Of a stretch of DNA of 64,000 bases, positions 1 to 7,370 are shown one piece after another. The first letter of the stretch is position 1; each line of letters begins with the position of its first letter. Source of the DNA: Hyphomicrobium sp. CS1BSMeth3 (GTDB lineage Bacteria > Pseudomonadota > Alphaproteobacteria > Rhizobiales > Hyphomicrobiaceae); contig NZ_FPEI01000004.1 of assembly GCF_900117415.1 (NCBI RefSeq), positions 620,001-684,000 on the forward strand, in the 5' to 3' direction. The notes below the pieces were generated by a model that ran no database searches, was not told where the DNA came from, and worked only from the letters and a program-made list of their open reading frames with translations. The translations under genes were made by a program, and so were the position numbers.

Positions 1-307
1 AGCGCCCTCGCACTAAAGGGAGTTACCTCGATCGGCCCATCAGCACACGGAAACACGGCGGATGCGTGGCGCCGCGTCGCCAGCCGCCGCTGTACCGGTT
101 GCATAGGGCATTGCATTATCACGCAATTGTTCAGCACTGCTTCACGAACCCGTGCTTAGACCTCCGAGCTGAAGCGTTCACTCCCTTCGCCAATAAACCG
201 TGTCCCCCGCAAAAGGTTCCCGGGGGCGCGTCGCTGCGGCGACTTGTCTTGAGCTGCCCGCGCACCACGTGTAGGACAACAGCAATCGAGAACCTCCCAG
301 GCCTCAC
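1..307. other. Non-coding leader / no gene recognised
   Basis: No reading frame here has a recognisable protein or alphaproteobacterial coding character; the frames that are open are short, Arg/Pro-rich by-products of GC-rich DNA. The stretch ends directly at the sufE start and presumably holds its promoter, but I see no convincing -35/-10 pair. The end of an upstream gene could lie just outside the window. Confidence 0.4.
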
Positions 308-730
308 ATGACGCTGGACGACATTCGCGCCGACTTCGCTCTCCTCGACGATTGGGAGGACAAGTACCGCTATGTCATCGAGCTCGGCCGTGAGCTGCCC
401 GCGTTCGACGAGACGAAGCGTACGCCCGAGAACAAGGTGCGCGGCTGCGTGAGCCAGGTGTGGCTTGCAACGCGCTGGCCCGCAGGCCCTGGCGGCGCGC
501 CGGTGCTCGAGATGCAGGGCGACAGCGATGCGCACATCGTGCGCGGTCTCGTCGCGATCCTCCTCACGCTCTTTGCCGGCCGGACGGCGGAGGAGGTGAT
601 CGGCACCGACGCCCGTGCCGTTTTCGGCGAGCTCGGGCTTTCCGATCACCTGACGTCACAGCGCTCGAATGGCCTCAATTCCATGGTCCAGCGCATCCGC
701 GCCGACGCCGAGGCCGCGCTCGTCGAATAG
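308..730 (+). CDS. sufE: SufE-family cysteine desulfuration protein
   Basis: SufE accepts sulfane sulfur from the cysteine desulfurase SufS (IscS in some bacteria) and passes it to the Fe-S scaffold in the cytoplasm. The 140-residue product has the normal family length. Its sulfur-accepting cysteine is Cys47 in GCVSQVW (46-52), matching the GCxSxVW active-site loop, and it has the usual C-terminal helix with LTSQRSNGLNSM (115-126). No suf or isc genes lie nearby, so it is probably a stand-alone sufE, as is common in Hyphomicrobiales. It converges on a PLP enzyme across a repeat-bearing gap. The ATG at 308 gives full family length. Confidence 0.93.
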   Translation: MTLDDIRADFALLDDWEDKYRYVIELGRELPAFDETKRTPENKVRGCVSQVWLATRWPAGPGGAPVLEMQGDSDAHIVRGLVAILLTLFAGRTAEEVIGTDARAVFGELGLSDHLTSQRSNGLNSMVQRIRADAEAALVE

Positions 731-732
731 TG

Positions 733-757
733 CCGCGGGCTGCTGGGAAGAGGTGCT
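733..757 (+). repeat. 25-nt post-stop repeat, copy 1
   Basis: This segment begins 2 nt after the sufE stop codon and matches 50548-50572 at 24 of 25 positions (T/C difference in the middle). The second copy also begins within about 10 nt of a stop codon, and a paired-hairpin repeat follows each copy on the same side. It may be the 5' border of a longer composite repeat. Confidence 0.5.
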
Positions 758-880
758 GTGGCTTCCTGGTACGGCCTACCGGCCGGCGCGCAGTCGCGCG
801 CTCATGACTGCTGTGCGCCGGTGCCAATCGCGTCCCCTCGCCCGCGAGCGGACAGCGCTCGCGTGTTGCGCCCTACTTCC

Positions 881-1025
881 CCCTCTCCCCATTGCCTTCA
901 ATGGGGAGAGGGTCGGGGTGAGGGGCAGCGGCTTGCACCGACGTCAGCGTATGCCGCCGCCCCTCATCCTAACCTTCTCGTCGCGCCAGCGGCGCGCTTC
1001 CAGCGCGACAAGGACGGGGAGAAGG
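881..1025. repeat. Paired-hairpin palindromic repeat, family 2, copy 1
   Basis: The left hairpin is CCCTCTCCCC / GGGGAGAGGG, followed by TCGGGGTGAGGGGC. After a spacer of about 35 nt comes GCCCCTCATCCTAACC and a right hairpin ending GGGGAGAAGG at 1025. The halves are inverted relative to each other. The right hairpin loop is enlarged by an inner palindrome (GTCGCGC ... GCGCGAC). Related copies are at 7248-7362 and 50687-50810, with partial ones near 47857 and 60501. This repeat and its flanks fill the 408-bp gap between sufE and the convergent PLP-enzyme gene; no gene was seen there. Such G/C-rich hairpins between convergent genes may act as terminators. Confidence 0.8.
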
Positions 1026-1138
1026 GACATGCCGGCGCTCGTGGCGTGCTCCGAGTCCATAAAAGACGGGGGTCCGGGGGTGTCCCCCGGGCGGGTTGCA
1101 AGGGCGGCAGCCCTGCTCGTGGCGAAGCCACGACCAGC

Positions 1139-2275
1139 TTACCCCAAAGCCTGATCCAAATCGGCGATGAGGTCGGCAGGATCTTCGAGGCCGACGGAGA
1201 GGCGCAGCAGATCCGGCGGGCACGGCGTGCCGGCGCCTTCGACACTCGCGCGGTGCTCGACGAGGCTCTCCACACCGCCGAGCGACGTGGCCCGCTTCCA
1301 TAGCTGCACGCGCGCAGCGACAGCGATCGCTGCAGCCTCGCCGCCAGCGACGCGGATCGAGAGCATCCCGCTGAAGCCGCCCTGCATCTGCTTCGCAGCG
1401 ACGTTATGGCCGGGTCCCGGCAAACCGGGATAGAGCACCTCGACGACACGGCGGTCGGCCGCGAAGTGCCGCGCGATGGTCATGGCCGACGCCGACTGAT
1501 GCGCGACGCGCAGGTGCAGCGTCCGCATACCGCGCAGCAGGAGCGAAGCCTCGAAAGGCGACAGCACGGCACCAAGCCCCGAGCGCAAGCTTTTCGCGCG
1601 GTCGAGCAGCGCATCCGCGCGCGCAAAGAGCAGCGCACCCGCGATGATGTCCGAGTGACCGTTGAGGTACTTGGTCGCCGAGTGCATGACGATATCGGCG
1701 CCGAGCGCGATCGGCTGCGAGAGCACCGGTGTCGCGACTGTCGAGTCGACACCGAGCAGCGCCCCCGCCTGATGGGCCGCCTCGGCTACTGCCGCGATGT
1801 CGCTGATGCCCCAGAGCGGATTGGCCGGCGTCTCGATCCAGATCATGCGCGTCTTGCCCGGCCGGATGGCCGCACGGATCGCATCGAGGTTCGTCGCATC
1901 GACGAACGTCGCTTCGATCCCGAGCGTCGGCGCGATGTTCGCGAGCCATCCCTTCAGCGCCCAGTACATGACCTCGGGCGCGACCACGTGCGCGGGCCGT
2001 TCGAGCGCGAGAAATGCCGTCGTCGCGGCTGCCATCCCCGAGCCCATAAGCATACACGCCGCAGCGCCTTCAAGCGCCTCCAGAACGCTCTCCGCCTGCC
2101 GCACGTTCGGGTTATCGGGGCGCGCGTAGATGTAGCCGCGGCGATAGGCATTGTCGGGATCGCGCTCGAAGGTCGAGGCCATCTGGATCGGCGGCACGAT
2201 CGCGCCCGTGACGGGATCGACAGCGCCGCCCGCTTGCGCGGCGATCGTGCTCGGTTGCCACTTCGGCTTGCTCAC
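1139..2275 (-). CDS. PLP-dependent trans-sulfuration-family enzyme (Cys/Met metabolism)
   Basis: A 378-residue cytosolic enzyme of the Cys/Met-metabolism PLP family (cystathionine gamma-synthase, cystathionine lyases, O-acetylhomoserine sulfhydrylase). Visible marks are YARPDNPN (50-57) for cofactor phosphate binding, Asp177 in GVDST, and the Schiff-base lysine Lys202 in HSATKYLNGHSD. The C-terminal SLGGVESLVEHRAS resembles the family's SLGGxESL signature but lacks the usual CHPAS. Residues alone do not separate lyase from synthase activity. It is last in a leftward trio with two methyltransferase-like genes, 18 nt after its neighbour, which would fit a sulfur-amino-acid or methyl-transfer pathway. 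The ATG at 2275 gives full family length. Confidence 0.88.
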   Translation of the reverse strand: MSKPKWQPSTIAAQAGGAVDPVTGAIVPPIQMASTFERDPDNAYRRGYIYARPDNPNVRQAESVLEALEGAAACMLMGSGMAAATTAFLALERPAHVVAPEVMYWALKGWLANIAPTLGIEATFVDATNLDAIRAAIRPGKTRMIWIETPANPLWGISDIAAVAEAAHQAGALLGVDSTVATPVLSQPIALGADIVMHSATKYLNGHSDIIAGALLFARADALLDRAKSLRSGLGAVLSPFEASLLLRGMRTLHLRVAHQSASAMTIARHFAADRRVVEVLYPGLPGPGHNVAAKQMQGGFSGMLSIRVAGGEAAAIAVAARVQLWKRATSLGGVESLVEHRASVEGAGTPCPPDLLRLSVGLEDPADLIADLDQALG

Positions 2276-2293
2276 GTTGCCGTTCCTTCGCGA

Positions 2294-2857
2294 TCAGCGC
2301 GGCTTCGTCAGAATTCGCAGCGTCTTGAACGAGCCCGTGTCCGTGAAGCCGCGCTGAGCCTTCAGCCCTTCGATGACCGCGAGCGTGGCCTTGTAGCCAT
2401 CGGAACCCGTGTAGAAGTGCATCTCGCCACCCAGCCTGATCCGGTCCGCAAGGACGAGCGTAAACTCGAGATCGGTCAACGCGCCATAGGCGTCGTTCTT
2501 CTCGGTGCGGAACTCGCAGGTGTGAAAGTTCGTGACGTAGTCGAACTCGGGCAGCAGGCGCGGATCGAGCTGGTAGATGTCGCCGAAGTAGGCCTTGTAT
2601 GTGGCGCCGAGCCTCGGCTTCTCGATGAGCAGCTTGATGTAGGCATCGTATTCGCCGGGCGATGCCGTGATGCCGAGCACGGCGTTGTTGGAGCCGTTCT
2701 CTGCCGTCCTCAAGCCCAGAATGTGATGGCTGCCCGTGCCGAAGTGGAAGATCGAAGCACCCTTGATGCCCTTCTCCTCGAGGTACTCGGCAAAGTGCAC
2801 GTCGCAAGGGCACAGGCGCTCGTCGAGCCCCCAGCTCGCATCCCAGAAATTCAGCAT
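2294..2857 (-). CDS. Unrecognised protein, possibly a divergent class I methyltransferase fold
   Basis: The 187-residue product matches no family I can name. It reads like a compact Rossmann-type methyltransferase: a strand then a glycine loop in IFHFGTGSHH (residues 36-45), an FDYVTNFHTCEF stretch in the middle, and a late EMHFYTGSDGY segment. This is inference from pattern only. There is no signal peptide or membrane span. It sits between a clear methyltransferase gene (32-nt gap upstream) and the PLP enzyme (18-nt gap downstream), so co-transcription is likely. Codon usage resembles its neighbours and translation is clean throughout, so it is a real gene. Confidence 0.75.
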   Translation of the reverse strand: MLNFWDASWGLDERLCPCDVHFAEYLEEKGIKGASIFHFGTGSHHILGLRTAENGSNNAVLGITASPGEYDAYIKLLIEKPRLGATYKAYFGDIYQLDPRLLPEFDYVTNFHTCEFRTEKNDAYGALTDLEFTLVLADRIRLGGEMHFYTGSDGYKATLAVIEGLKAQRGFTDTGSFKTLRILTKPR

Positions 2858-2889
2858 CTAGGCACTCCAATGTTCAGGCAGGGCAACGT

Positions 2890-3702
2890 TCAGGCAGGTT
2901 TGCGTGCAATGGCAATGAGCTCGTCGAGCGTGAAGCCGATCTTGTCGCCATCGAACGTCGGCTTGAGGAAAGCAGCGAAGGCCCCCTTCGCGCCCGTCAG
3001 CATGGCGCGCAACTCGACCACCGTCGCCTCGGGCACCTTCATGGTCTTGCACCATGTGGCGAAATCCATGGCCTTGGGCGCGTGCTCCGTATGCACGAGC
3101 TGGAGGCCCGCCGCGGCAATGTCGCGCGTCCATTCGGCGGTCGTCAGTGCGCGGCCGTGCGAGGGATCGCGCTTCTTCTCGAAGGCATTGTAGGCATCCG
3201 CGGCCGAAGCCAGCTCCGCCGACGGAAAGCCCGCCGTCGTCGCCTCGTCCGGCGAAACGTTGTCGACCAGCGCGAACGTGCCGCCCGGCTTCAGAACGCG
3301 GCGGCTCTCGCGGATGAATGCCGGAATGTCCGGGAAGTGATGCGGCGCGATGCGGCATGTCACGAGATCGAAGCGCGCATCGGGAAAGGGCAGCTTCTCG
3401 GCATCGGCGGCCGCCGTCGTCATGTTGGCATAGCCCTTGGACGCGGCAAGCTTGGCCGCCTCATCGAGCATCTCGGGTGTGAGGTCGCTCGCGATCACCT
3501 CCCGCACGTGCGGCGCAAAGGCCAAGGCCGTGTGCCCGGCCCCCGTCGCAATATCGAGCGCCGCCCAATCCTTCCCCGGCTTCACCAGCTCGACGAGGCG
3601 GGCGAGGCTCGCCCCCTTGGCGTGCACGGCCGATGTGGCATAGGCCGCGGCGTTGGCGCCGAACTGCTGCTGGACGAGGGTCTTGGGCGCTATCTCGGAC
3701 AT
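2890..3702 (-). CDS. Class I SAM-dependent methyltransferase (UbiE/methyltransferase-11 type)
   Basis: A 270-residue soluble methyltransferase. Motif I is LDIATGAGHTALAFA (49-63), the acidic end of strand 2 is ASDLTPEML (71-79), motif III is AEKLPFPDARFDLV (101-114), and RVLKPGGTFALVD (135-147) is the post-motif segment. The layout is that of UbiE/COQ5-like small-molecule methyltransferases, but the substrate cannot be read; it is not UbiE itself from context. It is the first gene of the leftward trio ending in the PLP enzyme. The upstream gap to the CAP-domain gene is about 90 nt and contains a short direct repeat (ACTCGAGCGG). Confidence 0.88.
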   Translation of the reverse strand: MSEIAPKTLVQQQFGANAAAYATSAVHAKGASLARLVELVKPGKDWAALDIATGAGHTALAFAPHVREVIASDLTPEMLDEAAKLAASKGYANMTTAAADAEKLPFPDARFDLVTCRIAPHHFPDIPAFIRESRRVLKPGGTFALVDNVSPDEATTAGFPSAELASAADAYNAFEKKRDPSHGRALTTAEWTRDIAAAGLQLVHTEHAPKAMDFATWCKTMKVPEATVVELRAMLTGAKGAFAAFLKPTFDGDKIGFTLDELIAIARKPA

Positions 3703-3793
3703 CGGTGCGGGCTCCTGCCAACTCGAGCGGGGCCAACTCGAGCGGGCGGACTATACGCCGTCTGCCATGGCCCGCGAAAGGCGCGATTGTGGC

Positions 3794-4258
3794 CTACCTG
3801 CGCGGCACCTCGGGGCAGCCGGCGCCGGGCGGTCGGCCCATGATCTGGACGGAATAGAACGTCGGCGTCTCGCCAGGAGCGCGGGCCACGCCGACGCCGA
3901 TCTGCGTCACTTTCGGCGAGGCCATGTTCGCGCGATGGCCGGGAGAATTCTTCCACCCTGTCACGACCGTCCCCGCGAGCGCGCTCGTCGAGTAGCCCTT
4001 CTGGTCCCGGCGCCAGGAGAGATTCTCGGCAAGCCAGCAGAAGCGATAGCCCTGTGCCCTCACGCGCGCATCCATACTGCGCCCGTCCGCCGTGTGGGAG
4101 AGGGCGCCGGTTTTGGCGAGGTAAGCCGCATAGGCGCGCGCAGCCGCTGCAAGCTGTTTGTTCGAGGACAGCGTCCCGAGCTTCTGCTCGCGGCGGAAGG
4201 CGTTCGTCATCTGGATGATGGCGACCTCGGTCTTGGGAAGATCGGGCAGAGTGGTCAT
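3794..4258 (-). CDS. CAP (SCP/PR-1) domain protein
   Basis: This is a 154-residue CAP-superfamily domain, the fold of cysteine-rich secretory proteins and bacterial secreted proteins such as YkwD. The signature residues are present: HT (55-56), EN (78-79), and W102 followed by SPGHRANM (105-112). Domain length is complete. No signal peptide is visible at the chosen ATG and no good alternative start exists in the 58-nt gap behind the carbonic anhydrase gene, so its location is uncertain; most bacterial relatives are exported. Its molecular function is not known for most bacterial members. Confidence 0.85.
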   Translation of the reverse strand: MTTLPDLPKTEVAIIQMTNAFRREQKLGTLSSNKQLAAAARAYAAYLAKTGALSHTADGRSMDARVRAQGYRFCWLAENLSWRRDQKGYSTSALAGTVVTGWKNSPGHRANMASPKVTQIGVGVARAPGETPTFYSVQIMGRPPGAGCPEVPRR

Positions 4259-4316
4259 ACGCAGACGCTCACACGTTGCTTGGACGAGTTCGGGCAGGAT
4301 ATGGGCCGGATATGGA

Positions 4317-4955
4317 TCAGAGCGGGACGAAGCTGTTGGTTGCCTCGTTGAGGACGGAGAGCTGGCCGGTGGAGATGTCGAAATAGGCGCCGTGCAGGTT
4401 GAGGCGCCCCTTGCCTTCGAGCGTCTGAACGCAGGGGAAGGTCCGCAGATTGGCCAGCGAGACCTTCACGCCCTCGCGCTCGAGATCCGCCCGCATGGTC
4501 GGAGGCGGCTGCCCGGCATTCGCAGCAATGAGGCGATCGCGCGCCTCGTCGAGCATGGACATCCAGTTGGCGATGAACTCGGCCTCGGTCTGGCGCGTGG
4601 CCTCGTGGTCGATACAGGCGCGCACACCGCCGCAGCTCGAATGTCCGATCACCACGATGTGCTTCACACGCAGATTGAGCACGGCGAACTCCAATGCCGC
4701 GCTGACGCCGTGGAACTTGCCGTCCGTTTCGTAGGGCGGCACGAGGTTCGCGACATTGCGCACGACGAACAGCTCGCCCGGCATGGCGCTGAACACAGCC
4801 TCGGGCTCGACGCGACTGTCACAACAGCTCACGACCATGACCTCGGGGCTCTGGCCATGGCTGGCGAGCTGCTCGTAGTCATCCTGGTGCGGGATGAAAT
4901 GGCGGAGCTTGAAGCGCCGGTAGCGGTCGGCAAGGTGATCTGGAAAATAGCTCAT
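4317..4955 (-). CDS. Beta-class carbonic anhydrase
   Basis: It interconverts CO2 and bicarbonate with a zinc ion. The 212-residue product has the beta-class signatures: Cys45, Asp46 and Arg48 in CCDSR, and His105 and Cys108 in GHSSCGG (zinc ligands Cys45, His105, Cys108; Asp46-Arg48 dyad). Length is typical and there is no signal peptide, so it is probably cytosolic and supplies bicarbonate for carboxylases; pccB is in the same window but distant. It lies upstream of the CAP-domain gene on the same strand. Confidence 0.95.
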   Translation of the reverse strand: MSYFPDHLADRYRRFKLRHFIPHQDDYEQLASHGQSPEVMVVSCCDSRVEPEAVFSAMPGELFVVRNVANLVPPYETDGKFHGVSAALEFAVLNLRVKHIVVIGHSSCGGVRACIDHEATRQTEAEFIANWMSMLDEARDRLIAANAGQPPPTMRADLEREGVKVSLANLRTFPCVQTLEGKGRLNLHGAYFDISTGQLSVLNEATNSFVPL

Positions 4956-5188
4956 GCGACTCCGGTGATGAGGGTTGCCATCAAGGTTGTATCGGCGGGA
5001 ACTTGGGCCCCGCGGCTGAAGAAATGGCTGGAGCAGCCGGGAAGCGCAAGCAGGAACTTGATCTTAGTGCGTCTGAAGCGGCCCGGCGCCCATCTTGGCA
5101 GCAGAAGCAATACCTTCCCGAATGGCGGTAGCCGGCTTAGCATGGGCCATCGGGGGATCCCTGCCCTTCAGCCGGCGGCAAATCAATA

Positions 5189-7240
5189 ATGAGCATGATT
5201 ACGGACATCGAGCGCGGCCTCATTGCGCGCTACCTGACCCGGCTTCTCGTTCGGCAGGATCTGACGCTGCGCTCGGCGCGCAACCTGCTCGTCTGGCTGA
5301 ACGAGCGTTCGGATGTTCTGAGCCTGCCGCTGCCGACCCCGCTCGTCGAAGCCCTCGGCGGCTACATGGCCTACAAGCCTGCCGAGTTCGAGAAGGCCTG
5401 GTCGAAGCACCGGGACGCCGTCGTCGTCAGCCTCGACCGCGCCGCCAAGGAGACGCCTCGGCCCGAGCCCATGGCGACGAACGTCGAGCGCCTCGTCGAA
5501 GCCCTCGGCCTTCCGAATGCCGCCTGGCGCCTGCTCGGCCTCTTCACCTGCTCGACGCGCTTCGAGCAGGTGCAATATCTCGCCAATGCCGCCGCCGACT
5601 ACTGCGGGCCCATGACGCGCGCCGTCTCGCTCCTCTGCGATGTGCATCCGCGCGCCACCGAGGAGCTGCTGGCACCGGGCGGCGAGCTGGTCGCGGCCGG
5701 CCTTCTGCAGGTGCGTGACCAGAGCACCACGCTCGCTGGGTACGATGCGCGCTTCACGATCCCAACGCGCGTCAATGCCTGCCTCGAGCGCACGTTCAGC
5801 TCGTTCGACGAGATGCGCAACGCCATCCTCGGCGATCCGCTCGCCCCGAGCGTGACCATGGGCGACTACGACCACATCACGGCCGACCGCGACCTCATCG
5901 CCGCAGTCCTGCGCGGTGCCGTCGACACAGGCGCGACGGGCGTCAACATCCTGCTCTATGGTCCGCCCGGCTCGGGCAAGACGGAGCTCGCCAAGGTCGC
6001 GGCCGTGGATGCAGACGCCGCGCTCTTCGCGACCGGCGAAAGCGCCTCCGACGAGCGCGAGGCGGACCGCTCCGAGCGCCTTGCCGACATCACGTTCTCG
6101 CAGCGCCTGCTCGGGAGCCAGCCGCGCACGGCTCTGCTCTTCGACGAGATGGAAGACGTCGCCGTCCACCTCATCAGGCGTGGTGGCTCGAAGGTCTACC
6201 TGAACCGCCTGCTCGAAACGAACCCAGTACCGATCATCTGGACGTCCAACGAGCTACAGCACATCGACCCAGCGCTGCTGAGGCGCATGACGCTCGCCAT
6301 CGAGCTGAAGCGGCCGCCCGCCGTCCAGCGCCAGCGCATTCTCGAACGCCTCGCCGCGCGTATGGACTTGAAGCTCACGGCGAGCGAAGCCGAGGCCCTC
6401 GCGCGCCGGCTCGATGCCACACCCGCAATCTACGAGAATGCCCTCAAGGCGGCCAAGCTCTCGGGCGGCGGCGCGGAGGCCATCGAGCGCGCCGCGCTCG
6501 GCATTGTCCGCGCGGTCTCGGGCGTCGTCGCGCGCAAGGCCGGCGCGATCCCCGATTTTGATCCCCTGCTCGTCTGCTCGGATCAGGATCTTGCCGCGCT
6601 CTCCGACCGCCTCGTCGCCGCGCAGGCGCGCGCCTTTTCGATTTGTCTGTCGGGACCACCCGGCACAGGCAAATCCGCCTTCGCGCGCGACCTCGCGCGA
6701 CGCCTCGGGCTCGAGATCATCCTCAAGCGCGCCTCCGACATTCTCGGCCCCTATGTCGGCGAGACCGAGCGCCAGATTGCCGGCGCATTCGAGGAGGCAC
6801 GCGAGAGCGATGCCATGCTCGTCTTCGACGAGGCGGACAGCCTGCTGCTCGATCGCCGCGATGCCACACGCTCGTGGGAGATCACGCAGGTCAATGAGAT
6901 GCTGACGTGGATGGAGGACCATCCGCTGCCAGTGTGCTTCACGACGAACTTCATGGAGCGCGTCGACAGTGCTTCGCTGCGCCGCTTCACCTTCCAGATC
7001 GTGCTGAGCTATCTCGACAAGCCCGGCCTGCGCCGCGCCTGGCAGGTCTTCTTCGGCACGGACCGTATTCCGGCAGAGGCCGCCGGCATCGCCAATCTCA
7101 CGCCCGGCGACTTCGCGAAGGCGAGAAAGCAGGCGGAGGTGCTCGGCGTTCTCGACAATCCCGCGCGTCTTGCCGAGATCATGAGCGACATCAGCCGCTC
7201 GAAGCCGGACGCGCGCGGGAGCTTGGGGTTCGTGAGGTAG
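5189..7240 (+). CDS. Tandem AAA+ ATPase of unknown role
   Basis: This 683-residue protein has two complete AAA+ modules after a helical N-terminal domain of about 220 residues with no recognised family. Module 1 has Walker A GPPGSGKT (258-265) and Walker B LLFDEME (316-322); module 2 has GPPGTGKS (489-496), LVFDEAD (544-550) and an Arg-rich sensor/finger segment SLRRF (596-600). Module 2 contains ILGPYVGETERQI (518-530), a pore-loop-like segment of the classic AAA clade. The arrangement recalls Cdc48/ClpB-type double-ring remodellers, but no protease, Clp N-domain or Zn-protease domain is present. The gene stands alone, convergent with rnj. An ATG two codons downstream (5195) is an alternative start. 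Confidence 0.85.
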   Translation: MSMITDIERGLIARYLTRLLVRQDLTLRSARNLLVWLNERSDVLSLPLPTPLVEALGGYMAYKPAEFEKAWSKHRDAVVVSLDRAAKETPRPEPMATNVERLVEALGLPNAAWRLLGLFTCSTRFEQVQYLANAAADYCGPMTRAVSLLCDVHPRATEELLAPGGELVAAGLLQVRDQSTTLAGYDARFTIPTRVNACLERTFSSFDEMRNAILGDPLAPSVTMGDYDHITADRDLIAAVLRGAVDTGATGVNILLYGPPGSGKTELAKVAAVDADAALFATGESASDEREADRSERLADITFSQRLLGSQPRTALLFDEMEDVAVHLIRRGGSKVYLNRLLETNPVPIIWTSNELQHIDPALLRRMTLAIELKRPPAVQRQRILERLAARMDLKLTASEAEALARRLDATPAIYENALKAAKLSGGGAEAIERAALGIVRAVSGVVARKAGAIPDFDPLLVCSDQDLAALSDRLVAAQARAFSICLSGPPGTGKSAFARDLARRLGLEIILKRASDILGPYVGETERQIAGAFEEARESDAMLVFDEADSLLLDRRDATRSWEITQVNEMLTWMEDHPLPVCFTTNFMERVDSASLRRFTFQIVLSYLDKPGLRRAWQVFFGTDRIPAEAAGIANLTPGDFAKARKQAEVLGVLDNPARLAEIMSDISRSKPDARGSLGFVR

Positions 7241-7247
7241 CGGGTAT

Positions 7248-7362
7248 CCCCTCTCCCCGCCTGCGGGGAGAGGGCTAGGGTGAGGGGCCGGAACTTGCGC
7301 CAACGTTTGAGTATGCCGCCGCCCCTCATCCCGACCTTCTCCCCGTAAGGACGGGGAGAAGG
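7248..7362. repeat. Paired-hairpin palindromic repeat, family 2, copy 2 (likely bidirectional terminator)
   Basis: The left hairpin CCTCTCCCC / GGGGAGAGG and right hairpin CTTCTCCCC / GGGGAGAAG flank a spacer bounded by GTGAGGGGC and GCCCCTCA. It fills the 130-bp gap between two convergent stop codons (7240 and 7371), the expected place for transcription to end on both strands. Confidence 0.8.
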
Positions 7363-7370
7363 AGAGGAAC

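Noticed and set aside
1406-3193. Long rightward open frame (595 codons) opposite the PLP-enzyme and methyltransferase genes
   Set aside because: Arg/Asp/Ala-rich, no domain, and fully antisense to well-supported genes; a typical by-product of high third-position GC.
4952-5143. 63-codon leftward frame ending in a 4-nt overlap with the carbonic anhydrase start
   Set aside because: The overlap is tempting, but the product (MLSRLPPFGKVLLLLPRWAP...) has no credible domain or signal, and the region looks like a leader. It could be a leader peptide at most.
7248-7362. CRISPR array
   Set aside because: The repeated CTCTCCCC/GGGGAGAG blocks are hairpin arms with one spacer, not a series of direct repeats with regular spacers.
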